Source: Chloroflexi bacterium UBA4730
GTDB taxonomy: Bacteria > Chloroflexota > Limnocylindria > P2-11E
Assembly (NCBI GenBank): GCA_002404155.1
Contig: DHJC01000016.1
Location: forward strand, 37,332 to 101,331
DNA: 64,000 nucleotides
Direction: 5' to 3'
Below the pieces are notes generated by a model, which was not told the origin of the DNA, ran no database searches, and saw nothing but the letters and a program-made list of their open reading frames with translations. The position numbers and the translations under genes are program-made. Shown one piece after another: positions 34,028-42,282 of this stretch; the first letter of the stretch is position 1, and every line of letters starts with the position of its first letter.

Positions 34028-35518
34028 TCATGGCCGACAGACCCGGCAATGAGGATCGCGCGCGATCGTGATTCTGCTGGCGACCGGTACGAGGCCGCCA
34101 TAGCGAAGCACAACGTGGTCCGGGTTCGTCGCCGAAGTTGGCTCGCCAAGCAGGGTCGCGACCGCCATTTTCGCCACTGCCGCGGCGAAAAGGTCCACGT
34201 CGATGACACTGCCTGACCACGGCGTCTCGGTGCCAACGGGGACGAGACCGTCCGAGGGGATGCGTTCCGGGCCGGCCTGGCGCACGCACTCGTAGCAGGC
34301 GGTCTCCAGCGGCCGCACTCTGAACAACCGAGCCGCCCGGACGTTGTTGCTCACCCACCCGAACACTGCAGGCTGGTTCAGGAAGCACGCCGCGGCGTTC
34401 GTCTCGTCGGTCGAAAACTCCTCCGCGGTCAGATTGATCAGGAGGTCCGGACGGGCCGCGACCAGAGCTTGCGCACCGACGTGTAGGCCGACCTCGACCG
34501 GGTGCCGGGCGACGACGACGTTGGGCGCGATCGCCTCGAGCTGCTCGGCGAGCACATCGACCTTGAGCCGACCGGTCGATTCGAGGAACCCTCCGACCCG
34601 GGCGAGATTGCCGCCGCTGAGGGCGTCGTCATCGAAGAGCGCGAAGTTGCGTACGCCCGAGCGCGCGAGCAGGGTCGCGACCGGCCAGCCGACCGCGCCG
34701 CAGCCGATGATCAGGACTCGCTTCCCCGCCAGAGCGGCGGCGAACGGGGCGCGATCGGCAAAGCCCTGCGGCTGATACTCCCGGGTCAGGAGCACGATCG
34801 GCGCGCCGCTGCTCGAGCGCCGGACGAAGTACCAGTCAGCCGAGATCCGCGCGGGCCGTTGGACCACGATCGCCCCGACCTCATGTCGCAGCCGCTCACG
34901 CAGCTCGCCGATCTCCAAGCGGTGCGCGCGAGCGATCTGCTCCTCAGCCCAGCTGAGGACGGCCTCGGCTGGACGGTGTTCCGGGATCGGTGCGCTTCCA
35001 CGCGCCCAGAGGCCGAGCACTAGATCGGGGAACGCTCGCGCGAAGGCAACGCCGGCCTCGGACATCACAGGCGCTGCCGAGAGGTTAGTCACCCGAATCG
35101 CGGCCAGCGTGCCGTGGCGGCTGCGTCCAAGCGAGAGGCTGCCGCGGTCGCCCTCCCCGGGGAGGTGCCACGAAACGGGGACGAGCACGTACTCGGGGTG
35201 GGGTCCGAGGTCGTACTGGCCGAGTCCCTGGGCCAACTGCTCGAGGGCCATGGCCGCGGCGTCCGGCTGATGCGCGCGGGCGACGGGACCGATTCGGATC
35301 TGGAGTTGTCCGCTCAGCGCGTACGCGGTCACCGTCGCCCGAGGTGACGTGAGGTCTTCGTCGTACTCGAGCTCGTAGCGGTCCTCGCCGCGCTGGACTT
35401 CTAGCACCAGACGACCGCGCTGGGACCGCTGGCCGAGGACGCGGAACCCGGAGACCGCCAGGTTGCTGAATGCAACCTTCAGGCTCTCCGGATCGCGCGC
35501 CCACCACGGGGCGATCAG
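34028..35518 (-). CDS. second E1-like (ThiF-family) adenylyltransferase
   Basis: The C-terminal 250 residues are a ThiF/E1 domain: GKRVLIIGCGAVGWPVATLL, FALFDDDALSGGNLARVGGF, then CYECVRQAG and a final CRVC, a zinc-binding Cys pair set. About 260 N-terminal residues form an unrecognised domain that could be E2-like. The start is uncertain: the frame is open to 35773, but 35524-35628 is better explained by the small gene there, so coding probably begins near 35518 (CTG) or at GTG 35398. No Ubl, E2 or JAMM gene was seen next to it. Confidence 0.7.
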   Translation of the reverse strand: MIAPWWARDPESLKVAFSNLAVSGFRVLGQRSQRGRLVLEVQRGEDRYELEYDEDLTSPRATVTAYALSGQLQIRIGPVARAHQPDAAAMALEQLAQGLGQYDLGPHPEYVLVPVSWHLPGEGDRGSLSLGRSRHGTLAAIRVTNLSAAPVMSEAGVAFARAFPDLVLGLWARGSAPIPEHRPAEAVLSWAEEQIARAHRLEIGELRERLRHEVGAIVVQRPARISADWYFVRRSSSGAPIVLLTREYQPQGFADRAPFAAALAGKRVLIIGCGAVGWPVATLLARSGVRNFALFDDDALSGGNLARVGGFLESTGRLKVDVLAEQLEAIAPNVVVARHPVEVGLHVGAQALVAARPDLLINLTAEEFSTDETNAAACFLNQPAVFGWVSNNVRAARLFRVRPLETACYECVRQAGPERIPSDGLVPVGTETPWSGSVIDVDLFAAAVAKMAVATLLGEPTSATNPDHVVLRYGGLVPVASRITIARDPHCRVCRP

Positions 35519-35523
35519 TTGCG

Positions 35524-35628
35524 CTAGTCGCTCTTGACGCCGGCGTCCACGTCGGCCTTGCGCGCTCGCGCGCGAGCCGGCGCTGCCTTCGACTTGGCCT
35601 TCGCGACCGTCTTCTTCTTGGCGGGCAT
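35524..35628 (-). CDS. 34-aa Lys/Ala-rich micro-protein
   Basis: Starts ATG 35628 (MPAKKKTVAKAKSKAAPARA) and ends DAGVKSD. Third codon positions in this frame are nearly all G or C, whereas the overlapping E1 frame gives low-complexity sequence, so this frame is the coded one. It sits just upstream of the E1-like gene. It looks like a DNA-binding or histone-H1-like tail; a modifier role cannot be supported, as there is no terminal Gly. Confidence 0.5.
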   Translation of the reverse strand: MPAKKKTVAKAKSKAAPARARARKADVDAGVKSD

Positions 35629-35948
35629 CTCCGATTTTCTCCTTTCCGCTCTTTGCATGGGCCGACGACGTGAGCCGAGCGCGCGTACGGGTGCCCTTTG
35701 GCCGAGTCGCGGACTTGCCTTTCGTCGTCGAGTCCATGGGCGAACCTTCCGACGGCGACCCGTCGCCCCACAAGCGCCAAAGACGCGCATGGTCGCGTGC
35801 TCATCGCGGACGAAAACCGGTGTTACCGAACGCCTGACCGCCGAAAACAACCGGTGCCGCGCCGCCCGGTGGCTTACCACCGTCGTGCGTGCGGGCTATC
35901 TGTCTTTAGTAGGGACTCCCGGCGATCGGGGTGGAGGGCGGTGGGTCA

Positions 35949-36314
35949 GTGAAGGGCATCGGCATCGGAGAGGCCGCGCGACGATCGGGCCTCAAACGCA
36001 AGGCGATCGTGTACATCGAGGAGCGCGGCTATCTCGGCGCAGTCGCCCGCGACCGGAACCTGCGGTCTTACACCGAGCTCCAGGTGCGCACGCTCGAACG
36101 TATCGCCTCCGGCCGCCTGGTGGGCCTGCGGCTGGACGAGGCCGCGCTGCTCGCGGAACGCGATGGCGTGCCCTCACAAGTCGAGCTGACTCGGCTCTGC
36201 CTGGTCACGTCCGCCAAAGCCACGGAGATCGAACGCGAGGTGCGCGCTTGGATATATCTGTTCTCCGAGATCCGCGCGATCCTGGATCGGGAAGCCACAT
36301 CCGGAGGCCGCTAG
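35949..36314 (+). CDS. MerR-like regulator, third type
   Basis: A 121-aa protein from GTG 35949, with GTG 35931 as an alternative. HTH region GIGEAARRSGLKRKAIVYIE and RNLRSYTELQVRTLERIASG. More diverged than the two paralogs at 27144 and 37673, and not preceded by a 57-aa gene. Target unknown. Confidence 0.7.
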   Translation: MKGIGIGEAARRSGLKRKAIVYIEERGYLGAVARDRNLRSYTELQVRTLERIASGRLVGLRLDEAALLAERDGVPSQVELTRLCLVTSAKATEIEREVRAWIYLFSEIRAILDREATSGGR

Positions 36315-36812
36315 AGACCACAGCTCCGCAGGAGCTGCGACGCCGCGTCACGTCTCATGTGGTCATCTACATGAAGCGTCATTTCCGCGTTACGTCGCCT
36401 TGCATGGATGGTCCGATCACTGCGACAGCTGAGAGGTCAGCCCCAAGACAGAGACTGTCTCAGACCGTCGCCGGATCGACCGAACGCCGCCGCCGCTTGG
36501 GACAGCAGGTGCGGCCGTTATTGGCGAGTGGTGCATGGTCGCTCGGCGGTGTTGTCGTCGGCCCGACTTCGGAGTGGGTCTTCTTGACGAATTCCCGCGG
36601 TGAAGTCCTCGGTCTGTCAGGGGATTCCAGCACATGGTCTTCTTCTGGCGGCACTGCTGAGCCGGCACGCGGGGAGAACCCGACGACTGACTGTGCCACT
36701 GCTCGCAATATCCGACTGCTATGGCCAAGTGAAGCCACGGCCTTCGTCCTCGCGCTAGAGGCAGCTCTGTCTTGCGTGCTTGAAGTGTGGGCGTCGGGTG
36801 CCCTGCTGGGGA
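36315..36812. other. gene-poor region
   Basis: About 500 bases between the MerR-like gene and the next gene. Frames exist on both strands, but their products are Ser/Arg/Pro-rich and random looking. I see no gene, tRNA or clear terminator here. Confidence 0.5.
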
Positions 36813-37391
36813 TTATCTGTCGGTCTTGCGAGCGTTCTCACGGTTTCCTTCGACGTGGTCGGGCGCCTTCGAAGTCGGCGGTGCCGCACCTTGCTTCGGC
36901 CGATCCGCGGAACCGCCCGCCAGTGGCATTCCGTCCGAACTAGCGGTACGCCGGACCCCGCCTATCTCTTCGATGGCATCCATAGCGACCTCCCCCGGAT
37001 CGACCCGCGCCGTCGTGTCGGCGATCGTCTCGGCGGACTCGCGAACTTCGAGAACCGCACTCAGCGCGACGACACTGCTGGGTTCAAGTCCACGAACAAA
37101 CGAAGCAAGGCCGGCGTGTTCCTTCAGAAGTGCAACGAAGCAGTCACGCTCGTCGTCCCTCTCTTGCGGCGGTTTCTCGGTAGACGTATCTCCAGCCGCT
37201 TCGCGAGGCACTCGGATCGCGCGAAGCCCCTCAGCCACGATTTGTTCCCAACGCTCCCGCGCTTTCGCCAGCGGGCGGTCGGTGGGGAGGTCGGCACGGC
37301 GCGCGTCGAGCATCTCGCGCAACTCTCGCAACTGTTGCGAGACGGCCGGATCCGTAGGGCCGGGGACTCTCATCCCAACGATCGTACGCAC
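36813..37391 (-). CDS. hypothetical protein
   Basis: Up to 192 aa, from GTG or ATG near 37391-37373. Helical first half (DPAVSQQLRELREMLDARRA, ARERWEQIVAEGLRAIRVPR), natural middle (FVALLKEHAGLASFVRGLEP), low-complexity tail. No family recognised. Divergent from the 57-aa module copy B. Confidence 0.5.
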   Translation of the reverse strand: MRTIVGMRVPGPTDPAVSQQLRELREMLDARRADLPTDRPLAKARERWEQIVAEGLRAIRVPREAAGDTSTEKPPQERDDERDCFVALLKEHAGLASFVRGLEPSSVVALSAVLEVRESAETIADTTARVDPGEVAMDAIEEIGGVRRTASSDGMPLAGGSADRPKQGAAPPTSKAPDHVEGNRENARKTDR

Positions 37392-37452
37392 CGGCGCTTA
37401 CCTGTCGAGCGGTCCCGCCGGCTGCCCGACGGCTTGCTGCATCGACAGCAAT

Positions 37453-37485
37453 GCGCTTGTTCCTTTGGTAGAGAGCCAAATGCGC
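37453..37485 (+). promoter_or_regulatory. conserved hairpin in front of 57-aa gene, copy B
   Basis: GCGCTTG (37453-37459) pairs with CAAATGCGC (37477-37485), with a two-base bulge. The loop TTCCTTTGGTAGAGAGC differs from copy A at one base. GGAGGG follows about eight bases before the ATG. Confidence 0.6.
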
Positions 37486-37499
37486 GGAGGGAACGACTG

Positions 37500-37673
37500 A
37501 TGGCGAAGGCAAGGGTCACTAAGCAGCGACGAGCTTCGAAAGCCGCCAAGGTTCGGGCCCGACGAATCCTCGAGATCAAGCCCGGTAGCGTCACCGTGTA
37601 CACCGCCTACGCGGTCGTCTTGTTCAGGCTGGTCGTCCTGGCGGTCCACGGGCTCAACCTCGGTCCGCTGTAG
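37500..37673 (+). CDS. 57-aa module protein, copy B
   Basis: Starts ATG 37500 (MAKARVTKQRRASKAAKVRA) and continues ILEIKPGSVTVYTAYAVVLF, RLVVLAVHGLNLGPL. Same length and layout as copy A: basic half, then a conserved hydrophobic half. Its stop overlaps the GTG of the MerR gene (TAGTG). Family unknown. Confidence 0.7.
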   Translation: MAKARVTKQRRASKAAKVRARRILEIKPGSVTVYTAYAVVLFRLVVLAVHGLNLGPL

Positions 37674-38122
37674 TGCGCGCATCTGGAACCGGCCATTCGC
37701 CCGGGCCGGGCACCTCGGCCGCGCCAGGGGCTCCGGCCGGCGGCTATCGGCTCGGTGAGGTCGCTAAGCACACGGGTCTGAGCCCCAAGCAGCTACGCCA
37801 GTGGGAGCAGCACGGTCTCGTCGCCCCGATTCGCGGGACTGGTGGACAGCGCCTATACGCCGAGGCAGATTTGCAGAGGCTTCGCCAGGCAAAGAAAATG
37901 CGCGACAGCGGGATGAGCCTGGCCGAGGTCAAGTTGACCCTCTGGTTCCTCAGCTCCAACAGCCTCGGAAGCGAAGTCGAGGGGCTGACCCAGATCCGCG
38001 CCATCTGCGGACGTATCGAAACGCAGCTGGCTGTCGTCGAAGAGATCACGGACGCGCTGCGTACTCGTCTGATCCGGAGGAACGGTCGTGCTTTCGCTTC
38101 GGCTCCGTCGAGCGCTCCATAA
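37673..38122 (+). CDS. MerR-family regulator, copy B
   Basis: A 149-aa protein from GTG 37673. HTH region YRLGEVAKHTGLSPKQLRQW and GGQRLYAEADLQRLRQAKKM closely match the protein at 27144, as does the C-terminal helix region (SNSLGSEVEGLTQIRAICGR). It lies about 0.5 kb from a tyrosine recombinase gene, which fits an excision-factor role, but this is inference. Confidence 0.8.
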   Translation: MRASGTGHSPGPGTSAAPGAPAGGYRLGEVAKHTGLSPKQLRQWEQHGLVAPIRGTGGQRLYAEADLQRLRQAKKMRDSGMSLAEVKLTLWFLSSNSLGSEVEGLTQIRAICGRIETQLAVVEEITDALRTRLIRRNGRAFASAPSSAP

Positions 38123-38147
38123 GGACGCTGAGGTCTTTCTAGAGAAG

Positions 38148-38564
38148 TCACTCGTCGAATCCGATGAGCTTCATGATCCCGAGCGCCTCAAGCCAGATCA
38201 CCCAGGTGACGGCGCGCGAGTGCTGGAGTGGGATCGGAGCGCCGTCCTCGCGCCACCTACGCTCTTGGAGGCCGCCGGTCACCAGCAGGTTGCGTTTGCC
38301 GATGCCGTCGAGCCGTTCGAAATACTGCGTCGATAGCTGCTGCCACGCCGTCCTCATCGCGGTCAGACCCTCCGTGAGCTCGGCGACTGGATCGTCGGGG
38401 ATGTCAGCGTCAACGTGTCCGATGTCGACTTCCCACGGCCACTCCTCGAAGGGCAGGTCGGCGAACTCGGCGAGGCGATCGAAGCCCTTCTGCCACTGCG
38501 GCTGGAAGCGGAGCTTGATCGCGCAGACCTGCGTATCAAGCACCGGCTCAGGCGACCGTGGCAC
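38148..38564 (-). CDS. hypothetical protein
   Basis: A 138-aa protein from GTG 38564. Trp-rich and acidic (FADLPFEEWPWEVDIGHVDA) with a helical C-terminus (HSRAVTWVIWLEALGIMKLI). Convergent with the MerR gene and 43 bases downstream of the recombinase. No family recognised. Confidence 0.55.
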   Translation of the reverse strand: MPRSPEPVLDTQVCAIKLRFQPQWQKGFDRLAEFADLPFEEWPWEVDIGHVDADIPDDPVAELTEGLTAMRTAWQQLSTQYFERLDGIGKRNLLVTGGLQERRWREDGAPIPLQHSRAVTWVIWLEALGIMKLIGFDE

Positions 38565-38606
38565 CCATTCCTCCCGTCGCGTGCGACGCGCCGGATTATG
38601 GAAGCC

Positions 38607-39449
38607 CTACGCGGCTGCGGGAAGTGGGCCGACCAGGCGGCAGTGCACAGTGCTGGCGACCGGTGCCGAAGTGGACGTGATGTACGTCACGGGCGCGGCT
38701 GCCGGAGCCGGCGGACGCACTCCGAGGGTTGAAGCGGCTGCCACTCGAGCGATGGCCGCCTTCGTGTCTTGAGCTGATGCGTGGATGTATTGCTCACTGG
38801 TTGCCACGCTTGCGTGGCCCATGACCTTCTTGATGTCCTGTAGCGGTGTCGACCGGCCGAGCTTCGTGCCGAAGATGTGTCGGAGCAGGTGCGGATGCAG
38901 GCCGTACGTTGAGTGGAGCCCGAACTTCTCGATCGCGGCGTAGACCGCTTTGTGAGCAAGCCGATGACCTTTGCGCCCGATGAAGATTGGTGCTTGGGCG
39001 AAGCCCTTGCTGCCACCCGCCCAGGCGGCCTTGTACGCGGCCAGCTCACTTACGAGCCACGGCGTCAGCGACACGTTGCGTTCTTTGTCGCCCTTGCCGT
39101 CGAGCGTGATCAGCTCGTCGGCCCAGTTGATGTCGCCCCAGTTCGCTTTGACGATCTCATCGAGACGGGCACCGGTGTGCAGGCCGAGACCGAGCAGCAG
39201 TCGCAGCCGCGGACCGTACCACCCGGCCGTCGGGAGGGCGGCGATGATCGCCTCGGCCTCTTCGAAGGTCATCAGGTTGTGCAGCACCTGCTTCTTCAGC
39301 TTGGGTGTCTCCACGGTGGCGAATGGGTTGGCGGACAAGTCGCGCAGCTTGACCAGGTTGCCGAAGAAGCCAGACGCCATCGACCGACGCGCCTTGACCG
39401 TCGCCGGGTCCAGCCCCTTGCCCTTGCGTCTACGCGTTTGCACGTGCAC
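38607..39449 (-). pseudogene. tyrosine recombinase, catalytic half of a split gene
   Basis: A 280-aa frame containing the full catalytic set: GARLDEIV (Arg), GKGDKER (Lys), HPHLLRHIFG (HxLR), GHASV (His) and SEQYIH (Tyr). It lacks the start of the core-binding domain, which is found in another frame immediately upstream (39430-39684). One single-base change near 39440 would join them. About 40 residues of Pro/Ala-rich tail follow the catalytic Tyr. Inactive unless frameshifting occurs or the split is a sequence error. Confidence 0.8.
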
Positions 39450-39684
39450 CGCTTCTACCCTCCGTCAGCAGCCAGTCGACCCACGCTTCAGCCAGCTCCA
39501 AGGTCACGTCGTCGATCGTCTTGGCGCCGCGTGACTTGAAGAACTCGACCATCCCGGCGCCGTTGTACGTGTAGGCCTGGACGGTCCGCGGGCTCAGCTT
39601 GCGGCGGCGCTTCAGGTAGGCGTCGAAGGCGGCGCCGAGCTCGCGAGGCCGGTTTTGAGGAGTGGGTAGCTCGCTGCTTTTCAT
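39430..39684 (-). pseudogene. tyrosine recombinase, N-terminal half of the split gene
   Basis: From ATG 39684: MKSSELPTPQNRPRELGAAF, then LKRRRKLSPRTVQAYTYNGA, the SAM-like core-binding pattern of tyrosine recombinases. The frame stops after RSGARANA at 39430, 20 bases inside the catalytic half, which is in a different frame. Confidence 0.8.
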
Positions 39685-39917
39685 AGCATCAGTCTGAGTT
39701 CTCAGCGACGCTAAGGCCACGCATCGGTCCGTTTCGGACTGCACTTTTTTGGACCCGGTCGCTTGCGTCAGACCCGATTCCTGGTCCCGTAATCGGACCT
39801 AGAGCGCAATCTTGCCGATACGTTGACTCCGGCGCCACGGCGTCCACGGCCATACCCGCGCGGTCCTCATCGGCGGATGAAGCGCGCCGAGCTATCCGGC
39901 CTGCGTTCAGATTGGCG

Positions 39918-40379
39918 CTACCGCTCCGGCAGCATCACCCACGCCATGGGCAGGCTGCAGTCAGCGCAGCGCAGGATGGCCTCGTTCCCGGGGCGAACGC
40001 CCGCGAGGGCAAACTCCATCGCATTGTCGAGCGGGATCCGGTGACCGCAGCTCACACAGATGGCGCGCCCGGCCCGCGCGTCGGAGGCACGGATCTCATA
40101 CTCCGCTCGGTTCAGGATCCGGTCACCGTACGGAGGGACAAGGTGCGCTTTGGCCACGACGTAAATCTCGTCGAGCGCGTTGAGCCCGTTCCTGGCGTCC
40201 TCGAAAGACGGGTACTCCCACTGGAGGGTCGTACGTTTAGGTCCCCGATTGACCTCGTGGCTGGTGAGCCCGTGTGCGCCGCGCGGACGACCACCCACGA
40301 GCGCATCGAGCTGGTCGATCGTGGTCTGGGGCGTGAAGGTGTACTCGACCGACAGGCGCCAGCCGGACTCTTCCTGCAC
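39918..40379 (-). CDS. zinc-ribbon protein of the DUF4062 operon
   Basis: A 153-aa protein from GTG 40379, two bases after the DUF4062 gene. A C-terminal zinc ribbon is seen: ICVSCGHRIPLDNAM and ILRCADCSLPM (two CxxC). The N-terminus (RLSVEYTFTPQTTIDQLDAL) is a small alpha/beta region. Fourth gene of the operon. Function unknown. Confidence 0.65.
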   Translation of the reverse strand: MQEESGWRLSVEYTFTPQTTIDQLDALVGGRPRGAHGLTSHEVNRGPKRTTLQWEYPSFEDARNGLNALDEIYVVAKAHLVPPYGDRILNRAEYEIRASDARAGRAICVSCGHRIPLDNAMEFALAGVRPGNEAILRCADCSLPMAWVMLPER

Positions 40380-40381
40380 GA

Positions 40382-41488
40382 CTAGCGTCCCCGCCCGATG
40401 GCGGCCTGGTGCAGCAGCTCGGTGAGGTCCTCCGCCATGTCATTGGCTTCGGCGGTCAAGGCGCGCCGGCGACGCGTCTCCGGCCGAAGGCCGACAACGA
40501 GCCCTTCCGGCGCCTGGACGTTCATGGAGAGCCGATTCGGATCGCGCTCCTGCTCGGCGCGTGTGCGCCAGCCCGTGTAACCGACGTTCGCGAGAGACGC
40601 GACCGGCGCAATATCCGTCACGCGCCCCCGCGCGTCGATCCGCTCGTACACGGCACCGGCGAAGGTCAAGGCTTGCGCAACGCGCTCGCGAATCGTCTCT
40701 TCGATGAGAGCGGACAACATGTGGTCACGCTCCTCGGCAGGCGCCGCGACCACTAGCGTCCCGTCCGGATCGAGGACGATGCGCGCTCGATCCTGGGCGA
40801 TGACCAGGCTGCCCCCATCGACGAGCGTCTTTACCCCTGCGCCACGCACCAGCACCGGGGAACGGCCGTAGAGCGCCTCCTTCTCCAAGTCGCGCTGGAG
40901 GGCCTCGGAGGCGATCTCCGTCGGCCGGAGCAGCGCTTGGGCCGGACCGGGCCCGACCGCAACAAGGAGTGACGGTTGGTGCATCGCGCGTGCGACTTCA
41001 CCCGCGCGCTTCGCCGCCCGCGCGACCATTTCGCCCGGATCGAGGCGTCCACCCGCGCGCGAGAGCTCCAGCTCCTTCAGCGCTTTGACGACTTGGTCGC
41101 GTAGCTCGGCTGGCGTTGCGAACGTCGCGACCGCCGATCCGGTCGCCCATTGGCGTGCCTCGTCGATCAGCTCGCGCTGCTTGGGCTCCGGCGCGACACC
41201 TCCCTGGACGAACCCGAGCACGTCTCTTCCGATCGAGCGCGCCTCCCGGTACTCCTCATGCGTCGGAGACACATCCCGCCCGCTCGGCGCGCCGTACCGC
41301 GCTCCTAGCACCAACACGACCACGTCTGCGCGACGAACGAGATCGAGGCAGGCACGCTCCGCGGGGTCGGGGCCGGCGGCGAGGTCCTCGGAACGGAGGA
41401 CCTCGTGGCCGAGCAGCTTGGCGGCACTCGCCACCGCGTCTCGGAACGGCTCGAACCCCCGGATAACCGAGCTGATGAAAACCTTCAC
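40382..41488 (-). CDS. DUF4062-domain protein
   Basis: A 368-aa protein from ATG 41488 (ATGA overlap with the gene before). Residues 1-100 match DUF4062: MKVFISSVIRGFEPFRDAVA, then ADVVVLVLGARYGAPSGRDV and SPTHEEYREARSIGRDVLGF. This TIR-like fold usually sits in front of NTPases in signalling or defence proteins. Here the remainder is a different, beta-rich domain of about 250 residues with no P-loop. The operon context suggests a multi-protein system. Confidence 0.8.
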   Translation of the reverse strand: MKVFISSVIRGFEPFRDAVASAAKLLGHEVLRSEDLAAGPDPAERACLDLVRRADVVVLVLGARYGAPSGRDVSPTHEEYREARSIGRDVLGFVQGGVAPEPKQRELIDEARQWATGSAVATFATPAELRDQVVKALKELELSRAGGRLDPGEMVARAAKRAGEVARAMHQPSLLVAVGPGPAQALLRPTEIASEALQRDLEKEALYGRSPVLVRGAGVKTLVDGGSLVIAQDRARIVLDPDGTLVVAAPAEERDHMLSALIEETIRERVAQALTFAGAVYERIDARGRVTDIAPVASLANVGYTGWRTRAEQERDPNRLSMNVQAPEGLVVGLRPETRRRRALTAEANDMAEDLTELLHQAAIGRGR

Positions 41489-42275
41489 TCGTAGCTCACC
41501 CGGGAGTAGTTGATCGATCCGATGGCAGAGCCGGAGCGGTCATACACGCGAGGCGTTGTGAATCCGAACGCCAGCTCGAAGCGCCGCGCGAGATCGTAGA
41601 CGACCGCCGCGACAGCGTCGGGCCCGCCTGGGAAGGTGAACTCGAGCTGGAACCGCTCCTCGAGGCAGAACGTCGGTCGAAAGCGGAAGTCGCCGGGCTC
41701 TGTCCATCCTTCGCCGAAACCAACGAGCACCGCCCCTTCAGGTCGCGAGCGTTACACCAGACCGTCCACGACCTCGGCAGGTCGAAGCTCGTCGCGAAGT
41801 CGTCGAGGAAGCGCAACAGCTGACCGAATTGGAGGATCACGTGTTTCTCGCTGATCAGCCAGACCTTCTGCGCAACTGGGTACCACCACGAGCAGTACGC
41901 GCCGTACTCCACAGTGGCGGAACGTCGAATGGCGATGAACCGCCTGAAGCACTCTTCTCGGCCGGCGTTCGGATCCGCCAGAACGCCGTCGACGATGCCG
42001 CGTCGATAGGGCGGCACAAAGGGGAGATCTGGCACCGGGTCGTATCCGCGTGCGGTCGGACCGAGCCATGTCAGCAGCTTGGCCAAGTCGATTCCCGGGA
42101 CCAGCGCGGTGGGCTGCGCGTAGAGCGTCACCTTCGGCGCCGGGCCGAGCCCGTCTTCGTCCGGCGGCCCGTGCAAGGCGGTGAGGAAGTTGACGCCAAA
42201 CTCGGGGCCGCGCGTGAGATAGCCGAGATCACGCCGCTCTCGCTGCAATGGTGTGAGGAGGCCTTCGTTGTCCAT
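41485..42275 (-). pseudogene. hypothetical operon gene with one frameshift
   Basis: Two frames join to give about 263 aa. The first runs from 42275 (MDNEGLLTPLQRERRDLGYL) to WTVWCNARDLKG; the second continues VLVGFGEGWTEPGDFRFRPT to SRVSYE and stops at 41485, overlapping the DUF4062 start by four bases. The change is at the G run at 41733-41736. The good coding quality on both sides and the intact coupling suggest a recent mutation or a sequence error. No family recognised. Confidence 0.7.
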
Positions 42276-42282
42276 CTTCGGA

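Noticed and set aside
35534..36943. Open frame of 469 codons on the plus strand
   Set aside because: The product is Arg/Ser/Thr-rich and random in character. It runs over the antisense of the micro-protein and out of frame over the MerR-like gene, as long stop-free frames in GC-rich DNA often do.
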